Positions 51,591 to 64,000 of a stretch of DNA of 64,000 nucleotides are shown piece by piece. Numbering within the stretch: the stretch's first letter is position 1; each line of letters begins with the position of its first letter. This DNA comes from Piromyces finnis (taxonomy: Eukaryota; Neocallimastigomycota; Neocallimastigomycetes; Neocallimastigales; Neocallimastigaceae). Both the position numbers and the translations under genes were made by a program. Below the pieces are notes generated by a model, which worked only from the letters and a program-made list of their open reading frames with translations, made no database searches and had not been told where the DNA came from. The stretch covers positions 776,501-840,500 of the forward strand of contig MCFH01000019.1 in the NCBI GenBank assembly GCA_002104945.1, given 5' to 3'.

Positions 51591-54431
51591 TTTTTTTTCT
51601 TTTTATATAATAGTATATTGAAATGATAATATATAATTCTTTTAAAATCCTTTTTCTTTTTCTTTTATAAGTATATTCTTTTATTGTTGTTACCAGTAAA
51701 AGAATAATAATAATAAAAAAAAAGCAGCAACTCAAAAAAAAAAAAAAATTATTGATTAAATGTTTATTTAAAATTAAATTAATTTTTTTTTTTATAATCA
51801 TTATAATTATAGTTTTAATTAAAAATAAAAAAAAAAAAGATGATGGATAAATATTTTATAAAAATAAAAAAAAAAAATAAACATTTTATAATTTCCATTT
51901 AAAAAAAAAAAAAAAAAAAAAAAGACTATTTTTTTAAAATTTATAGTGAATTTTAAAAAAAAAAAAAAAAAAAAGAGTTAAAAATCTTAGTCACCATTTT
52001 TTTTTTAAACTCAGTAAAGAAAAAAAAAAAATGATTTTCCTCTATAAAAATTTTAATATATTAATATAAAAAAAAAAAAAAAAATAGGTATCACTAGCTC
52101 AATAAGCTAATCTAAAATAATAATAATAGTAGTAGTAGTATTAATAAATAAAGGATGATTTAGTTAATAATTATACTTTTTATTATTTTTTTTATATATA
52201 AAATAAATCCAATTTAACAATTTATATAAAGGTAGTTTATTATAAAATAGACATTGTGTGAAACCATAAATAAACTATTGACCGCATCAATGATTTCTAA
52301 AATAAAAAAAAAGTATTTTTATTCTTATAAAAAAATATACACCAATAAGATATAATAAATATAATATTAAAAAAAATGTTTATCACCACCATAAAAATAA
52401 AAAGAATTACACGATATCATAATATATAATATTACATTAGGATATATAATTTTATTTTATAAAAGATACTTTTTAAATAATGATTAATTATTAAAAAAAA
52501 AAAAGTTAAAAATATTAAGAGTATTATAAAACAAGTATTAAGGATATTAAAAAAAATAATATATAAATATATATATTTATTATAATAATATTGACATAGA
52601 CATTGTTTTTTTTTTTTTTTTTTTCTTCTTCTTCTTCTGAAAATGGTGTGATAACGAATTTAATTATTAATATTAGAATAAATATATATATATAAAAAAA
52701 AAAGTCATAGTTTTTTTTTAAAAAAAAAAAAAAAAAAAAAAACTTTATAGGTCGTTGTCTTAAAGTATTGATGAATAATGAATGTTTTTTAAAAAAAAAA
52801 TAATATACATGTATAAATGGGAAAAAAAAAAACTATATATATATATATACAAATATTAAATATAAATGTTAAGATATGAAATTTAGTATCTATATAATTA
52901 TAGTTTTAGGATATAATATAAAAGTTGGAATTAAATATAAATTGTATTCACATTAAAAAAATAATAATAATAAAAATTATCATTTGAATTAGTAAAAATC
53001 TTGTTTTTTTTTTTTTGAATATAAAGAAAAATCTATAGATATATAAGATTTTCCTTTTTTCTATAAAATAAAATAAAATAGTTCACACAAGAGTAGTAGT
53101 ATTGATAATAATAAAAGGTGTCCGAATTAAACTTTTATTTTCATACTATACGAGAGTATTTTGTTTTGTTTTGTTTTTTGTCCAAAGTAAAATAATATAT
53201 TTAATTTTCATATTTTTGAATGAATTAAACTTTTTTATATACATACATAACCATAGTGATGAGAAAAATGATTTTCTTTTCATTTCTAATAATTATTGAA
53301 TCCTTTTTTTTTAAAGAAAATATATATACTTTTTTTGATCCATCAAAAAAAGAAACCAAGATGTTTTTTTTTTTTTTTCCTCTTTCTTTCTCTCTCTTTT
53401 TTTTAATATAATGTTTAAAATCCATTATTATTAAAAGTCCATTAATAAATATATTTCTTTCTTCCTTTTTTTTTTTCAATCCTGAAAAGAAAGAGGTGTA
53501 AGAAGCATTTGTAATCCTTTCCATCTTTTTTTTTTTTTTTCGTTTCATTTTCATCCTTTAAATTTATCTTTTTCTTATCAATAAAAAAATATTAAAACAA
53601 CTTAAAATCCAATGGAGAGATTGACGTATCTTTTTTAAATGTTTCATACTTTTTTATTTTTTTTTTCTTTTTGTTCTAATTTAATTAAAAAAAAATATTT
53701 ACATTTGATTTTTTTTTTTTTTTAGACTTTTGAAATATGAAGGTAAGGTTAGTAGGATTTTTTAAATTTAAAAAAGAAAAATTTAAAAATTTAAAATTAA
53801 AATTTTTAACATTTTTCTTTTTCTATATACATATTTCAAAAAAAAAAAAAAATTAAATCTTTAAAAAATAAACTTTAAAAGTTTTGAAAAAAAATGATTT
53901 AAAAAAAAATAAAATTTATTTTTTTTTATCATTTGATTTTTCAGTCTATTTTTAATTTCAGTAGATTTTCTTTTTTTCATTAGAAAAAAAAAAAGTCTTG
54001 AAAAGAAGGAAGATGAGACTAGTCTAAACATTAACTTTTTTTTTTTGGTTTAATATTTTCTATATCAAAATAAAAAAAAAAAAATATACAAATAAAAACT
54101 ACTAAACACTAACATCTAATCCCAATTTAAATACTCTATGTTTAGATTAGTGACCCTTTTTGTTTGAAATCAATCTTTTCCTTTTTGACTTTTTTTTCTT
54201 CCCTTTCTATCTCATAATGGTGGAAAATTTTACCATCAAAATTGAAATTTTTTAATAGAAAAAAAGCTTCCATCTACTTCCATTATAATTATTTTTTTTT
54301 TAATTTTCTTTTTTTTTTCTTTTTTCGATATTTAAATAATTTTCTCAGTTTTATCAAATTAAAATTTTCTTAAAAAAAAAGTTTCAATAATTTTTTCTTC
54401 GTACTTTTCGTATTTCTTTTCTTTTTTTTTC
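51591..54431. other. Gene-free block, CCDC112-like 5' side to bZIP 3' side
   Basis: About 2.8 kb of extreme AT content with dense A and T homopolymers (for example 51901-51923, 52721-52741). It must contain the promoter of the CCDC112-like gene and the 3' UTR of the bZIP gene. No coding exon could be supported. Small frames at 53225-53554 and similar are homopolymer artefacts. Confidence 0.5.
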
Positions 54432-55844
54432 TTACTCCTTAATTACTTCTTCTTCTTTATTGACCATCATGTCATCAGCAGTTTCAATTATATCTTGACC
54501 ATTTCTTGATTCAACTAATTGTTCTTCTAAAGTTTTGATTTTTTCTAAAAGCTTCTTTTCTTTAGATTCCCACTCTATTCTATTGGATTCAAGCATAGCA
54601 AGTCTGATAGAAAGATTTTTATTATCAGCTTCTAAACGCTTGACATGGTTTTCTAAAGTTTCCATCTTTAATACCTTACGCATTCTTGAACGTCTAGCGG
54701 CTTCAGTATTTTTTTGTCTTTTTAAAGCTAATTCTAATGAAATTGGTTCATTATTTTTATTGTAAGCGCGAGTACCGGTAGTTTTAATGGTAACAGGTGT
54801 ATTAATGACATTTTGATTTACAGTTAAAATATTACCTTGACCCATTTTTCCGTTCAAATTATTTTGAAGGTTTGTTTGTGATGGATAATTAGAAGCAATA
54901 TTAGTAGTAGAAGATATGATTTGTTGTTGGCCCTTTCCTTGAATAGTTTGAGTGAAACTTTGATTATAGTATTGTTGGAAACCATTTTGTTGTGATGGTA
55001 CTTGTTGTTGGAAGGATGGGTTAGCAACATTCATTCCATTAGAATTCATAATGGTTACAGCTTGAGTTGGTTGAGCTTGAGTAATAGTAGCAGCAGCAGC
55101 TCCTTGATTCATTGATACAAAACCATTTGGAGTTGTATTATTCATAAGGTTAATTGGACTACTAGTAGTAGTGTAAGAAGTTGTTTGAATTGGAGCAGCA
55201 ACTGCAACAGATTGGTTCTTATTAATATCAACAGCACCCATAGGTGGAGATGGATAACGTTGATCATTATTTTGTGGAATATAAGTGGTAGTTTGAGCAG
55301 CAGTACTTTGACTAATGATTTGACCATTCTTTATAGTATTGTTAATTGGAAGAGTTGGGAAAAAGTTCATTCCATTACCTTCAATTGGGGATATAGTTTG
55401 TTGTATATAATTTTGTTGTTGTTGACTTGGTACAGTATTTGGAATGGTAATTGGTTGTGGAGAAATAGTATTAGTAGAAATAGAAGTAGTTGAGGATGGA
55501 GTAGTAGCATCAGCATGAGTTAAAATTAAATTGGTAGTGGTGGTTTCATTTAATACTTGTGGTGAGTAAGTTGGGGTTTGTAAATAAGTAGTTGTATTAA
55601 CAACGGTAGGTTGACCTTGTGATATTAATTGAGCTGAAGTATTATTATTTTGAAAGGTAGTTTGATTAGCATTAAAAGTTTGAATGGTTTGACCATTATT
55701 AACTTGATAATATTGAGTCTTTCCAAAATTATCAGTAGCCATATTATTTCCTTGATTATTTATTATAGAACCATCAGCCAATACGGTTTGTTGTTGACCG
55801 TATGAATAATTATCAAAAGATATTTGTTGTGGAATAGCAGACAT
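54432..55844 (-). CDS. Gcn4-like bZIP transcription factor
   Basis: Single exon, 470 residues. The C-terminal bZIP starts near residue 373: ALKRQKNTEAARRSRMRKVL, nearly the Gcn4 basic region (N-x7-R core), followed by a leucine zipper (METLENHVKRLEADNKNLSI). The N-terminal 370 residues are rich in Gln, Asn, Thr and Ser, with many QQQ, TTT and PTN stretches, as in activation domains. In yeast Gcn4 controls amino-acid biosynthesis genes through TGACTC sites. That role is likely but not shown here. The start is the first ATG of the frame; a tiny upstream ORF lies at 56054-56068. Confidence 0.85.
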   Translation of the reverse strand: MSAIPQQISFDNYSYGQQQTVLADGSIINNQGNNMATDNFGKTQYYQVNNGQTIQTFNANQTTFQNNNTSAQLISQGQPTVVNTTTYLQTPTYSPQVLNETTTTNLILTHADATTPSSTTSISTNTISPQPITIPNTVPSQQQQNYIQQTISPIEGNGMNFFPTLPINNTIKNGQIISQSTAAQTTTYIPQNNDQRYPSPPMGAVDINKNQSVAVAAPIQTTSYTTTSSPINLMNNTTPNGFVSMNQGAAAATITQAQPTQAVTIMNSNGMNVANPSFQQQVPSQQNGFQQYYNQSFTQTIQGKGQQQIISSTTNIASNYPSQTNLQNNLNGKMGQGNILTVNQNVINTPVTIKTTGTRAYNKNNEPISLELALKRQKNTEAARRSRMRKVLKMETLENHVKRLEADNKNLSIRLAMLESNRIEWESKEKKLLEKIKTLEEQLVESRNGQDIIETADDMMVNKEEEVIKE

Positions 55845-57000
55845 TTTTATTTTTTCTAAAAGGTATTAAATTTATTTGTTTTTTGTTTTTTAATTAGTTA
55901 TTTGTTTGTTTTTATTCTTTTTTTTTTTTTCTTTTTCTTCTTTAAAAATTTAGTATAGGTAGGTGAATTATTTCAAATAATCCAAAATTTGGAAAAAACG
56001 TTAAAAAAAAGGTTTAATTTTTATACAAATAAGTTAAAATAAATTTTTATTTCTTAAAGAATTGTCATAAACGTTTTTATCTTTCTCAAAAAGATACGAT
56101 TTTTTTTATTTAAAAACTATCTATAAAAGTTTCAAACTTTATTCTAGTATTATTTTAGGTTGTTGGTTTGTGGTTTGGTTTGTTCGTTTCCTTAAATAAG
56201 AGTTTAAATAAATAATTTGTTTTTGTTTTACTTTTTTTTTTAAATAAAAGCTATCAAAGAATTGAAAAAAAAAAGTTTTTTTATACTATAAAAAAAATAA
56301 TTTACTAAAAATATTTTACAAAATTAGTTTTAAAATTTCTTTTGAAAAAAAAAAAGTTAAACGTTTTTTTATGAAAAAAATATTTATATTAAATAAAAAA
56401 AAAAAGAGGTTTATCTATATTTTTAAATAAACAATTCTTGTTGAATTTTGTTTTTTTTTTTTCCAAAAAAAGTTTTCTATACTTTTTTTTTAAAAAAAAA
56501 AAAGGTATAAAACTTTTAAAATGGTTTTAAAAATTAAAATATTTAAAAGTTAAAAAAAAAACTATTTAAAATACAATTTTTTATTTTAAAATAGTTTTCT
56601 TTCTTTTTTTTTTCTTTTACTTTTGGTGGTGCCTTTTTTTTTTTTTTTTTTGTTACTTTTCTTTTCTTTCTTTTCTATAAACCCTTTTATAAAAAAAATA
56701 AAAGAAAAAAAAATAATTTTTTTAAAGAAAAATTTTAACTTTTTAAAAAAAGAAAAAACTGGAAAAAAAATTAATTTATGAATTAATAAAAAAAAAAAAT
56801 ACTTTTTTTTCAGTTTTTATATTTTTTTAAAAAACTATAAAGAAATAAAATTTTAAAAAAAAATGCTTCATCATCAAATGAATTGATAATAAAAAAAATA
56901 AAATGAATTTTAATTAGATATTTAATTTATTTCATTATAAACTCTAATTATTATTATTTTTAATATCGTTGACTTTAAAAAAAAATACATTTTAATCTAT
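55845..57000 (-). promoter_or_regulatory. Leader and promoter region of the bZIP gene
   Basis: On the minus strand the region upstream of the bZIP start is dominated by A- and T-runs. From the main start (55844) to about 56868 the only ATG on this strand that I see is the one opening a four-codon ORF (ATG ACA ATT CTT TAA, 56068-56054). A long, ATG-poor leader with one small uORF would fit translational control as in GCN4/ATF4; this is inference. Confidence 0.4.
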
Positions 57001-58207
57001 TCAAGAATAGGATAAATAATATATTAAATTTATAATCCTTTTATTTATTTACTTCATATTATCAATACAATATATAATCTATAAACAATATAAAATAATA
57101 TATGAATTTATCATTAAAATTCTTTTTTGAACAATGTAAAATTCATTTTTATAAAATTAAAGTTTATATATGAAGTTATTTAATGTAGTACAAAATGTTA
57201 TTTAGGATGAATATATTTTTCAATATATTTGAATTTATTATATAATTTACTTTTTCATATATAAAAATTTATTGTCTAAATAGACAAATTTTAATTAAAT
57301 AATATATCACATCAGAGTACTGATAAATTAATTTACCAACATATATTACAATTTAAATTTTATATATGAACTTATCTATTGAAACTAAAGTTATTTACAA
57401 TAATAATTTAATTAATATACTTTGTGAATTGTACTACATTATAAATTATATCCTAATTAAAATAAATAGTAAATATTTATTAAACATATATTAACCTTAT
57501 CTTATAATTTTTGAAATTTAAATTTTTTAGTATTTAATAAGGTTATATTAAAAAATTAAATTAAATTTCTTTGATAATAAATTTTATTTTATAATTTAGT
57601 TTTTTATAAAAAAATGCTTCATGATTGTTCATTGACTATCCCTATAAATTAATTCTAATTAGAAATATAAACAGATATATAGGATTAATATATATAATAT
57701 ATATTAATATATAATGGATAAACTTTTAAATTTCTTTTAAAATGATAAATTATCCATTTAGAGATAAATTTATTAAATTAATAATTAATATTAGACTATA
57801 AACTTTAAATAGTATTTTTTTAAAAAGAAAATAAATAGGATATATAATAAAATGAATTAATAATTTATTTATCAGTATATTATGTGATATAGTATGATAT
57901 AAATTAAATAAAAAGGAATAAATGCTAATTCATTTTATTATTAAAGAATTATTTATTCTAAATTAAAAAGCTTATTTATTATTAAACAAAAAGTAAACAA
58001 CTTTAAAATGATCATTCAATTCATAATATATCATTTAAATATATTAAAAAAGAAAAATGACGATGGCTTGAGCCATTTCTTTTTTTTTATATCAATACTA
58101 TTAATAGCTCTAGATGATAGAAATGAAGCTGAGAATGTTATAATGTTGCTGAAATGAGGTTGTTACAAAGATATTGTAATAATAATGACATTATAATATT
58201 ATTGTTA

Positions 58208-58345
58208 AGTATTAGCATTAAGAATGTTGGTACCAGCAATATTAGTATTAGCATTAATATCATTAGTGTTGGTACCAGTAATATTAGTATTAGCATTAAT
58301 ATCATTAGTGTTGGTACCAGTAATATTAGTATTAACATTAGTATT
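58208..58345. repeat. 42-bp minisatellite, about three units
   Basis: The GGTACCAG core recurs at 58229, 58271 and 58313, exactly 42 bp apart, with nearly identical ATTAGTATTAGCATTAATAT spacers. The period is a multiple of three, so both strands give short repetitive frames, but no gene context supports translation. Confidence 0.92.
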
Positions 58346-60442
58346 AGGAATGCTTTATTGATAAAAATGATTATATTGAAAACTTTTTTTAATCCTACAC
58401 TCCCCAACCTACCATAAAATTCATGAAATTCTTTTTTTTTTTGCTAGGCAAGATTATCTTTAAAAAAACTTAAAAAAGTTCATAGGATGAGACATTCTAA
58501 ATTTTTTTTGTTATATTAAAAATAAACTTGCCATTTCTTCTTGCTGTTATAATTTTAATATTTTCATCATTTTTTTTTTATTTATTCAATTGTACAAGTA
58601 GAGTTGAATATTAATGGATTAAATTGTAATTAAATTGTAATAATATGTAATTCTATTTATTTCAATATACCTGTTAATAAAAAAACATATTAATTATATA
58701 AATATAATAATTATATATAAACAAAATATAATAATAATTATATATAAATAAATAACTATATAATAATTATATAAATATAATAATAATAATTAAATCTATA
58801 TTATAATAAAGTATTAATAAAGTGCAATGAATACTAATAAAGCAGTTAAATATTAGGAGCAATTAACAATTAATAAAGCAATTAAATATTAATAGTAATA
58901 AATTAATAATTATTTATTTCAGATAGTATTTATTTATTTCATAAAAGTTTTTTTTTTTATTAATTCAATAATTAATATTTGAATATTAAATCAGCATTAG
59001 TGTTATTAATTATTAAGTCATGGCTAGACTTTCGAGCGTCTTTTAACCTCACACAAAGAAGAAAAAAAAGGCAAAGAACAAATCATTTATAGAACACTTT
59101 TTCTTTTATTTCATAGGATATTATTAATTTGATATTGTTTTATTCTTTCAATAACTTTTGCTTTTATTTATGTATGTATATAAGATAATTAAATTAAAAA
59201 AGAATGAATTCATTCTTTTAATTCGTAAAACGCTTCTTTTTATTATCCTTCTTTCTTGCTTTCTTTTCTTACCTACCATGCATAATTTTTTCTATTTTCA
59301 TTTTATTTTAATATTCTTCCTATCAACGATTTGTTCCTACCTTTGATGAATACAAATATTATTAATTGATTATTAATATATAAGAATTTATAATACAAAT
59401 TAATTTTATGGATTAAAATTTTATTAAATAAATTAAATTAAATTAGATACTTTTAATATAGAATTAAATTTTTAATAATAATGAAAATGGCAATTGAAAA
59501 AAAAAAATTGTCACTTTTTATGCAAATGATAATGTCTTCTCTCTTTTTTTTTTCTCTCTCTTTCCATTATACCTCTAAATATTTAATAGGATTTATTATT
59601 AAAAAAATAAAAGATTTAGGTATAAGCATTGTTACCTTTTTACCTTTTTTAGACCTAAAGAAAAGCCTTTAAAAAAAATAGTACAGATAAAACCTTTAAA
59701 ATTGTATAGTATATATTAAATAATAATATAAATATTTTATGGATTTATTCATTCATTAAAAAATAAATTAAAAATTTATTAATAATATAGAAAAAAAGGT
59801 TTAACCAATAATATGATCCAAAAGTTAATATTATTATTCATTTTATTTGAGTAACACTTTTTAATTAAAAAAAAAACTTCTCCAAAAACTGGAAAAAAAA
59901 TAAGAATTAAAATTTATTAATAGTAATAGGAAAGAGTATCATCTGGGTAATACAACAATTTAAAAAATATAAAATAATTTAATTAGTTTATTTAACACAC
60001 AGCGTACAACGCACAACACCTTTCATAAGATCGAGTTAAGAATCCAGAAACAGAAGATTTTTGTGAAATAAAGATATAAATAAATTAATTTAAAATTAAA
60101 ACAAATTGTTCTTCTTAAAAAATAAATACATCTAAAACATTCTATATGCTAATAATTTATCCTCTTATTTTTTTTCGGAATAATTCCCCTTTAAAAAATA
60201 ATTCATAAAGAATGCATAAAATAAATATCAAATTGAATCCAAAGGGAATAAAATGTATAAAAACTAAAACAATAGCATAAGATAAAAAAAAACAATGGCC
60301 TACTCGAAAAATAAAATTAAAAAGGACAATTTTTATCATAAAAAAAAAAAAGAATAAGAATTAAAGTTTAAATTAATGAATTAACCTTAATTAATAATGA
60401 AATCAACATTTTTTATGATGAAAATATTAAAAATTTAATTTC

Positions 60443-60593
60443 ATTAGAACAATAGACATTTCAAAAAAAAATAATCATTAATGTTTATTTTTAATTTATT
60501 TTGTACTCTCATTATTTTTAATAATTTAAATGAATTAATTAAATTTTTAATTAAAAATTGATTGTACATTTTTTATTTTTCTATTGTTCTAAT
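60443..60593. repeat. Short inverted repeat pair, 14-bp arms
   Basis: ATTAGAACAATAGA at 60443-60456 is matched by its reverse complement at 60580-60593, leaving 123 bp between. The interior is AT-rich. No target-site duplication is obvious, so a miniature transposon is only one possibility. Confidence 0.7.
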
Positions 60594-63500
60594 CCCTTTT
60601 CCTTTTAAAAGTGTAGATAAATTAATTCTAATATCAATTTATTATACGATCCTATATCCTATGGTTCAAAAGAGGTAGAAGGATAATATCATTTAGTATC
60701 ATTATACAATATCATTCCTATGATAATAATTAAGAATTTTAAATAATACAAGGAAAATAAAAGTAATTTAATGATACTAATTCTATAATTTTATTCTATT
60801 AATTTTTAATTTATTAAAAAAAATTTTTTATTTTTCTTGTCACACCTTCCAATTTATTTTATCGACCAACCATTTGATCTTTAAACTAAATTTGGGATAG
60901 TTTTTTTTTATTATTTATGAATACTATATAAAAAATGACTATGGATGAACATTTTTTATCCTTTTTTCCATAGAATAAATAAGAGTGATATTATTATTTA
61001 TTAAACTTTTTTATTTAGGTTACACCATCTGTTTATTTCATGCATATTAAAATTTATTTTTTTAAATATATCATTTTTGAAATAACAATTGAATATCAAT
61101 GAATATATTTTTAAATAATAAAAAAAAAGGTAATGCTTACGTGTGTCATTTCCTATACTACCGCAAAAAATAAATGAATTATTATTTCATTAATAATAAT
61201 AAAAAAAAAAAGAACAATAAAAGTTTTCTACAACAATGTACTCTTTCTTACATACCATTTTTTTAATTTTTGGAATATAAAAAAAGAAAAGATGTCATTC
61301 TTTATTAGAAATTGGGATAAAATATGTCATTATTCCGTGATAATTTTATTGGAAATTCATAAATATCTTTTATTTTCCATAAAGGTATTACTTTAAAAGT
61401 GACCTTCTTGACCCATCAAAAAAGATAATAAATTTATTTATTTTGTTGATACTTGATACCATAATTAAATCACTTTTTTTTTTAAAACTTTTAAAAATGG
61501 CCTGTTTTTTTTTTTGATATTCTTAATCTTATTTAATAATATTGTATTTTGTTTTATTATTAATAGATAAATATAAAAAAAAAAAAGTTCCTTTTATTTT
61601 ATTATTATTATCATTATCATTATTTTTTATTATTATTTATTTATTTATTTTATTTTTCATACTCCGTTTTTAATTTCATTTTCAAAGTTTATTACTATTA
61701 TCCAATTTTTAATTTTAATTTAATTTTAATTTTAATATAAAATAAACTTTTTTAAAAAAAAAAGTGTAACCCAAAAGATTTTAATTCCTATTAAAATGTT
61801 TTTTTTTTATTTTAAATAATTAATTTAATTTAATATTAAAAAAAAATATCCATAAAATGTCGATCAATTTTTAAAAAGAAATTTTTATTTATATTAAAAA
61901 ACAAGTAAATGATGAGGCTTTTTTTTTAATCATTAAAAGGAATATTTATTTTGCTAAAGTTAATGCTTTTTTTTTACTAGATATTAATCTATTGATATAG
62001 CATTGATGATAGATCATTGATATTTTAAAAATGATCTTTTTTTTCTTTCAGAGTTGTAACACTTGTTCATCGTTTATCTTTTACTAAAAAATACGTTTTT
62101 AGCTAATAGTATGAATAAGGAGTTTTAAAAGTCATTATTAAACGTTGTAATAATTTTAGTGCAACATTAATTTAATTATTAAAAAAAAAAAGAGTCTAGA
62201 AAGTCTTTTTATTAAAAAGTTCCATTCTCATTAGTTATAAAGTAATACAACAACAAAATGTTTTTTTAATAATGGAAAAATAAAAAAAAAAAATTAAATT
62301 TCATAAAACACAAAAACAGTCACACAAAGAATTTTTATTTGTCAATGGGAAGAAGGGAGGTTGGGAAATTTTTTGGTTGGCTAAAATAAAGGCTTTGATG
62401 ATAACTAGTTTTTTTTATTATTTATGAAAAGCCAAAGTTTATTAATGAATGAATGTCATTAATTATTATTAATCGTATTTTTATTTTTCACATGTTAATT
62501 ATTTTTAATCTAGAATTTTTTATAAAATAATAATAAAAAAAAAAAGATAGATATAAATTAGAAATAATAATTAAATAGGGAAAAAAAGTAGTTAAGAATA
62601 TCCAATATATCCATATATCTATATATATTTATATATATTTATATATATTTATATCCATATATCTATATTGATATTGTTATAATTTTTTTTAAAATATCTT
62701 TTTCTTCTTTTTTTCATTATTAAATAGTTCAAAATCAATTAAGCGTCATTCAACCTTTTTATCGACTTTTATTATAAAAATCGTTTAAATAAAAAACAAA
62801 TGATAATATATTTAATAATATATTAGTTTATATTAATATATATTGTAATAATATATTGAATCAAATTTGATAAATTTAAAAAAAAAATTTTTTTTTGTTG
62901 ATTTTTACACCATCAAAAATGAAAAAAAACGGCCAGTCCAATTTGAATCAAAGCTAAACAATTTTAATATTTTTTTTATTACCAAAGTTTATGGTAAAAT
63001 TTTTATTCGTATAAGAAAAGCACTATTGTCAGTTGAATAAAATTATAATTGTTGTTGTTGTAAAATAAAATAAAAAATAATAAAACTATTTGATAATAAA
63101 TTTTATATTATTTAATTATTTAAATCTTGTTAATTAAAAAAAAAAACATTTTATTTATATAGAAATTGAATTTTACATAGCCTCCATTGACTTTAAAAAA
63201 TTTTGATTTCTTTTTTTTTTTTTAATAGAATAAAGTGATTTTTAATTTAAATAATAAAAAAAAAAAGGTCAATGAGCTTTGAAGGTATCTTAATATAAAG
63301 AATACAGGTTTAAATATTTGTAAATTACTATACCTTTTTTCCATATATATATAAATAATAAATAGGCTTTCTTGGTTGTAAGTTATTATACTTTTTTATT
63401 AAAATTACAAATTTATTGATGATTATTATTTATGATTAAAAGAAATTACAACTCCAACTACCATTATTCTTGTTAGTATTATTATTGTTGTTGTTGTCAA

Positions 63501-63663
63501 ACGGTTCATTTTCAAATTATTTATTTTTGGGAAAAAAAAGGCTTAAATTTTTGTAAATTATATACATTATTTTTTTTACAAATATAGAAACTAATAAATG
63601 TGGTAGGATATATAAAAGGAAGGTTAATATGATGCCATTTTAATCATTATTAATTTAATATAA

Positions 63664-63667
<4 letters not shown>

Positions 63668-63705
<38 letters not shown>

Positions 63706-63706
63706 G

Positions 63707-63741
<35 letters not shown>

Positions 63742-63742
63742 G

Positions 63743-63804
<62 letters not shown>

Positions 63805-63805
63805 G
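63668..63805. repeat. ATT microsatellite with ATG interruptions
   Basis: Long TTA/ATT repeat interrupted twice by ATGTTT-type units. A shorter related run follows near 63900-64000. Confidence 0.95.
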
Positions 63806-64000
63806 ATAATAATAAGGATAATATACTACTATTAATAGTATTATTAAATAATATATAATTTATTATTCAGCATAAAGTAATAGCATATATATTATTTATG
63901 ATAATTTATTATTATTATATATTATATATTATTTATTATTGTTTTATTATTGTTGTTGTTTTTATTATTATGTATTATATATTATTATTATATATTATTA

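Larger units (their letters stand above)
57001..64000. other. Gene-free 7 kb at the right end
   Basis: No coding exon could be supported on either strand; small frames found there are hydrophobic or low-complexity by composition only. It contains a 42-bp minisatellite (58208-58345), an inverted repeat pair (60443-60456 and 60580-60593), and ATT microsatellites. Short GC-richer patches, for example 59025-59060, 59995-60050 and 62345-62410, have no recognised identity. Confidence 0.5.

Noticed and set aside
58055-58135. Possible C/D-box snoRNA (TGACGATGG ... CTGAG)
   Set aside because: The C box does not match RTGATGA well and no terminal stem closes the element.
58154-58417. 87- and 89-residue frames through the 42-bp repeat
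   Set aside because: Both strands are open only because the repeat lacks stops; no flanking gene structure supports coding.
59158-60339. Small hydrophobic frames (62, 63 and 60 residues)
   Set aside because: Hydrophobicity follows from T-rich codons; there is no start context, neighbour or family pattern.

Overview
The window is very AT-rich eukaryotic DNA (long A/T homopolymers, AAT and TTTA microsatellites) carrying intron-dense genes with GT-AG introns. The gene set suggests an anaerobic gut fungus (Neocallimastigomycota). It has a secreted, intronless bacterial-type GH5 endoglucanase with a proline/threonine linker and a C-terminal cysteine-rich module. It has flagellum and basal-body genes (IFT20, a CCDC112-like protein, perhaps a TTC29-like TPR protein) that fit a zoosporic fungus. 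It also has an intronless helicase-nuclease that looks bacterial. This assignment is inference from gene content and composition; no marker gene was aligned.

Layout. 1-180: AAT microsatellite. 707-7181 (+): 15-exon kinesin-12. 7820-9595 (+): intronless UvrD-like helicase-nuclease with a probable C-terminal frameshift. 10186-11098 (-): IFT20. 12048-14011 (+): 12-exon SWEET sugar transporter. 14324-18425 (-): prolyl oligopeptidase. 18821-23591 (+): MCM9, sharing a divergent promoter with the peptidase. 24261-27039 (+): TPR protein. 27549-31914 (-): zuotin/DNAJC2 with a very long low-complexity insertion. 31915-32919: divergent intergenic region with a TTTA array. 32920-33818 (+): Mediator subunit MED10. 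34342-34983 (-): Smr-domain protein. 34984-39595: gene-free block containing a long perfect hairpin. 39596-42385 (-): chromodomain-SET H3K9 methyltransferase. 42386-45213: gene-free. 45214-46749 (+): GH5 endoglucanase. 47569-51590 (-): CCDC112-like coiled-coil protein. 54432-55844 (-): Gcn4-like bZIP factor. 55845-64000: about 8 kb with no convincing gene, only repeats and small inverted repeats.

For IFT20, the SWEET gene, MCM9, zuotin, MED10, kinesin-12, the TPR gene and the SET gene I joined exons by hand, and the splice phases are consistent from the first to the last codon. The most notable single observation is an intron in MCM9 (20196-20335) that starts with the exact minor-spliceosome motif ATATCCTTT and ends in AC, giving an in-frame conserved junction. 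Other items worth attention are the apparently acquired helicase-nuclease, a cysteine-rich end on the endoglucanase that does not match the classical fungal dockerin, a duplicated motif inside the zuotin insertion, a 12-nt exon in the SWEET gene, and a perfect 31-bp-arm hairpin in a gene-free block.

No tRNA, rRNA, CRISPR array or recognisable transposase was seen. The genes do not form one pathway. They are an ordinary mix of housekeeping, flagellar, chromatin and carbohydrate-use genes, with two likely horizontal acquisitions.
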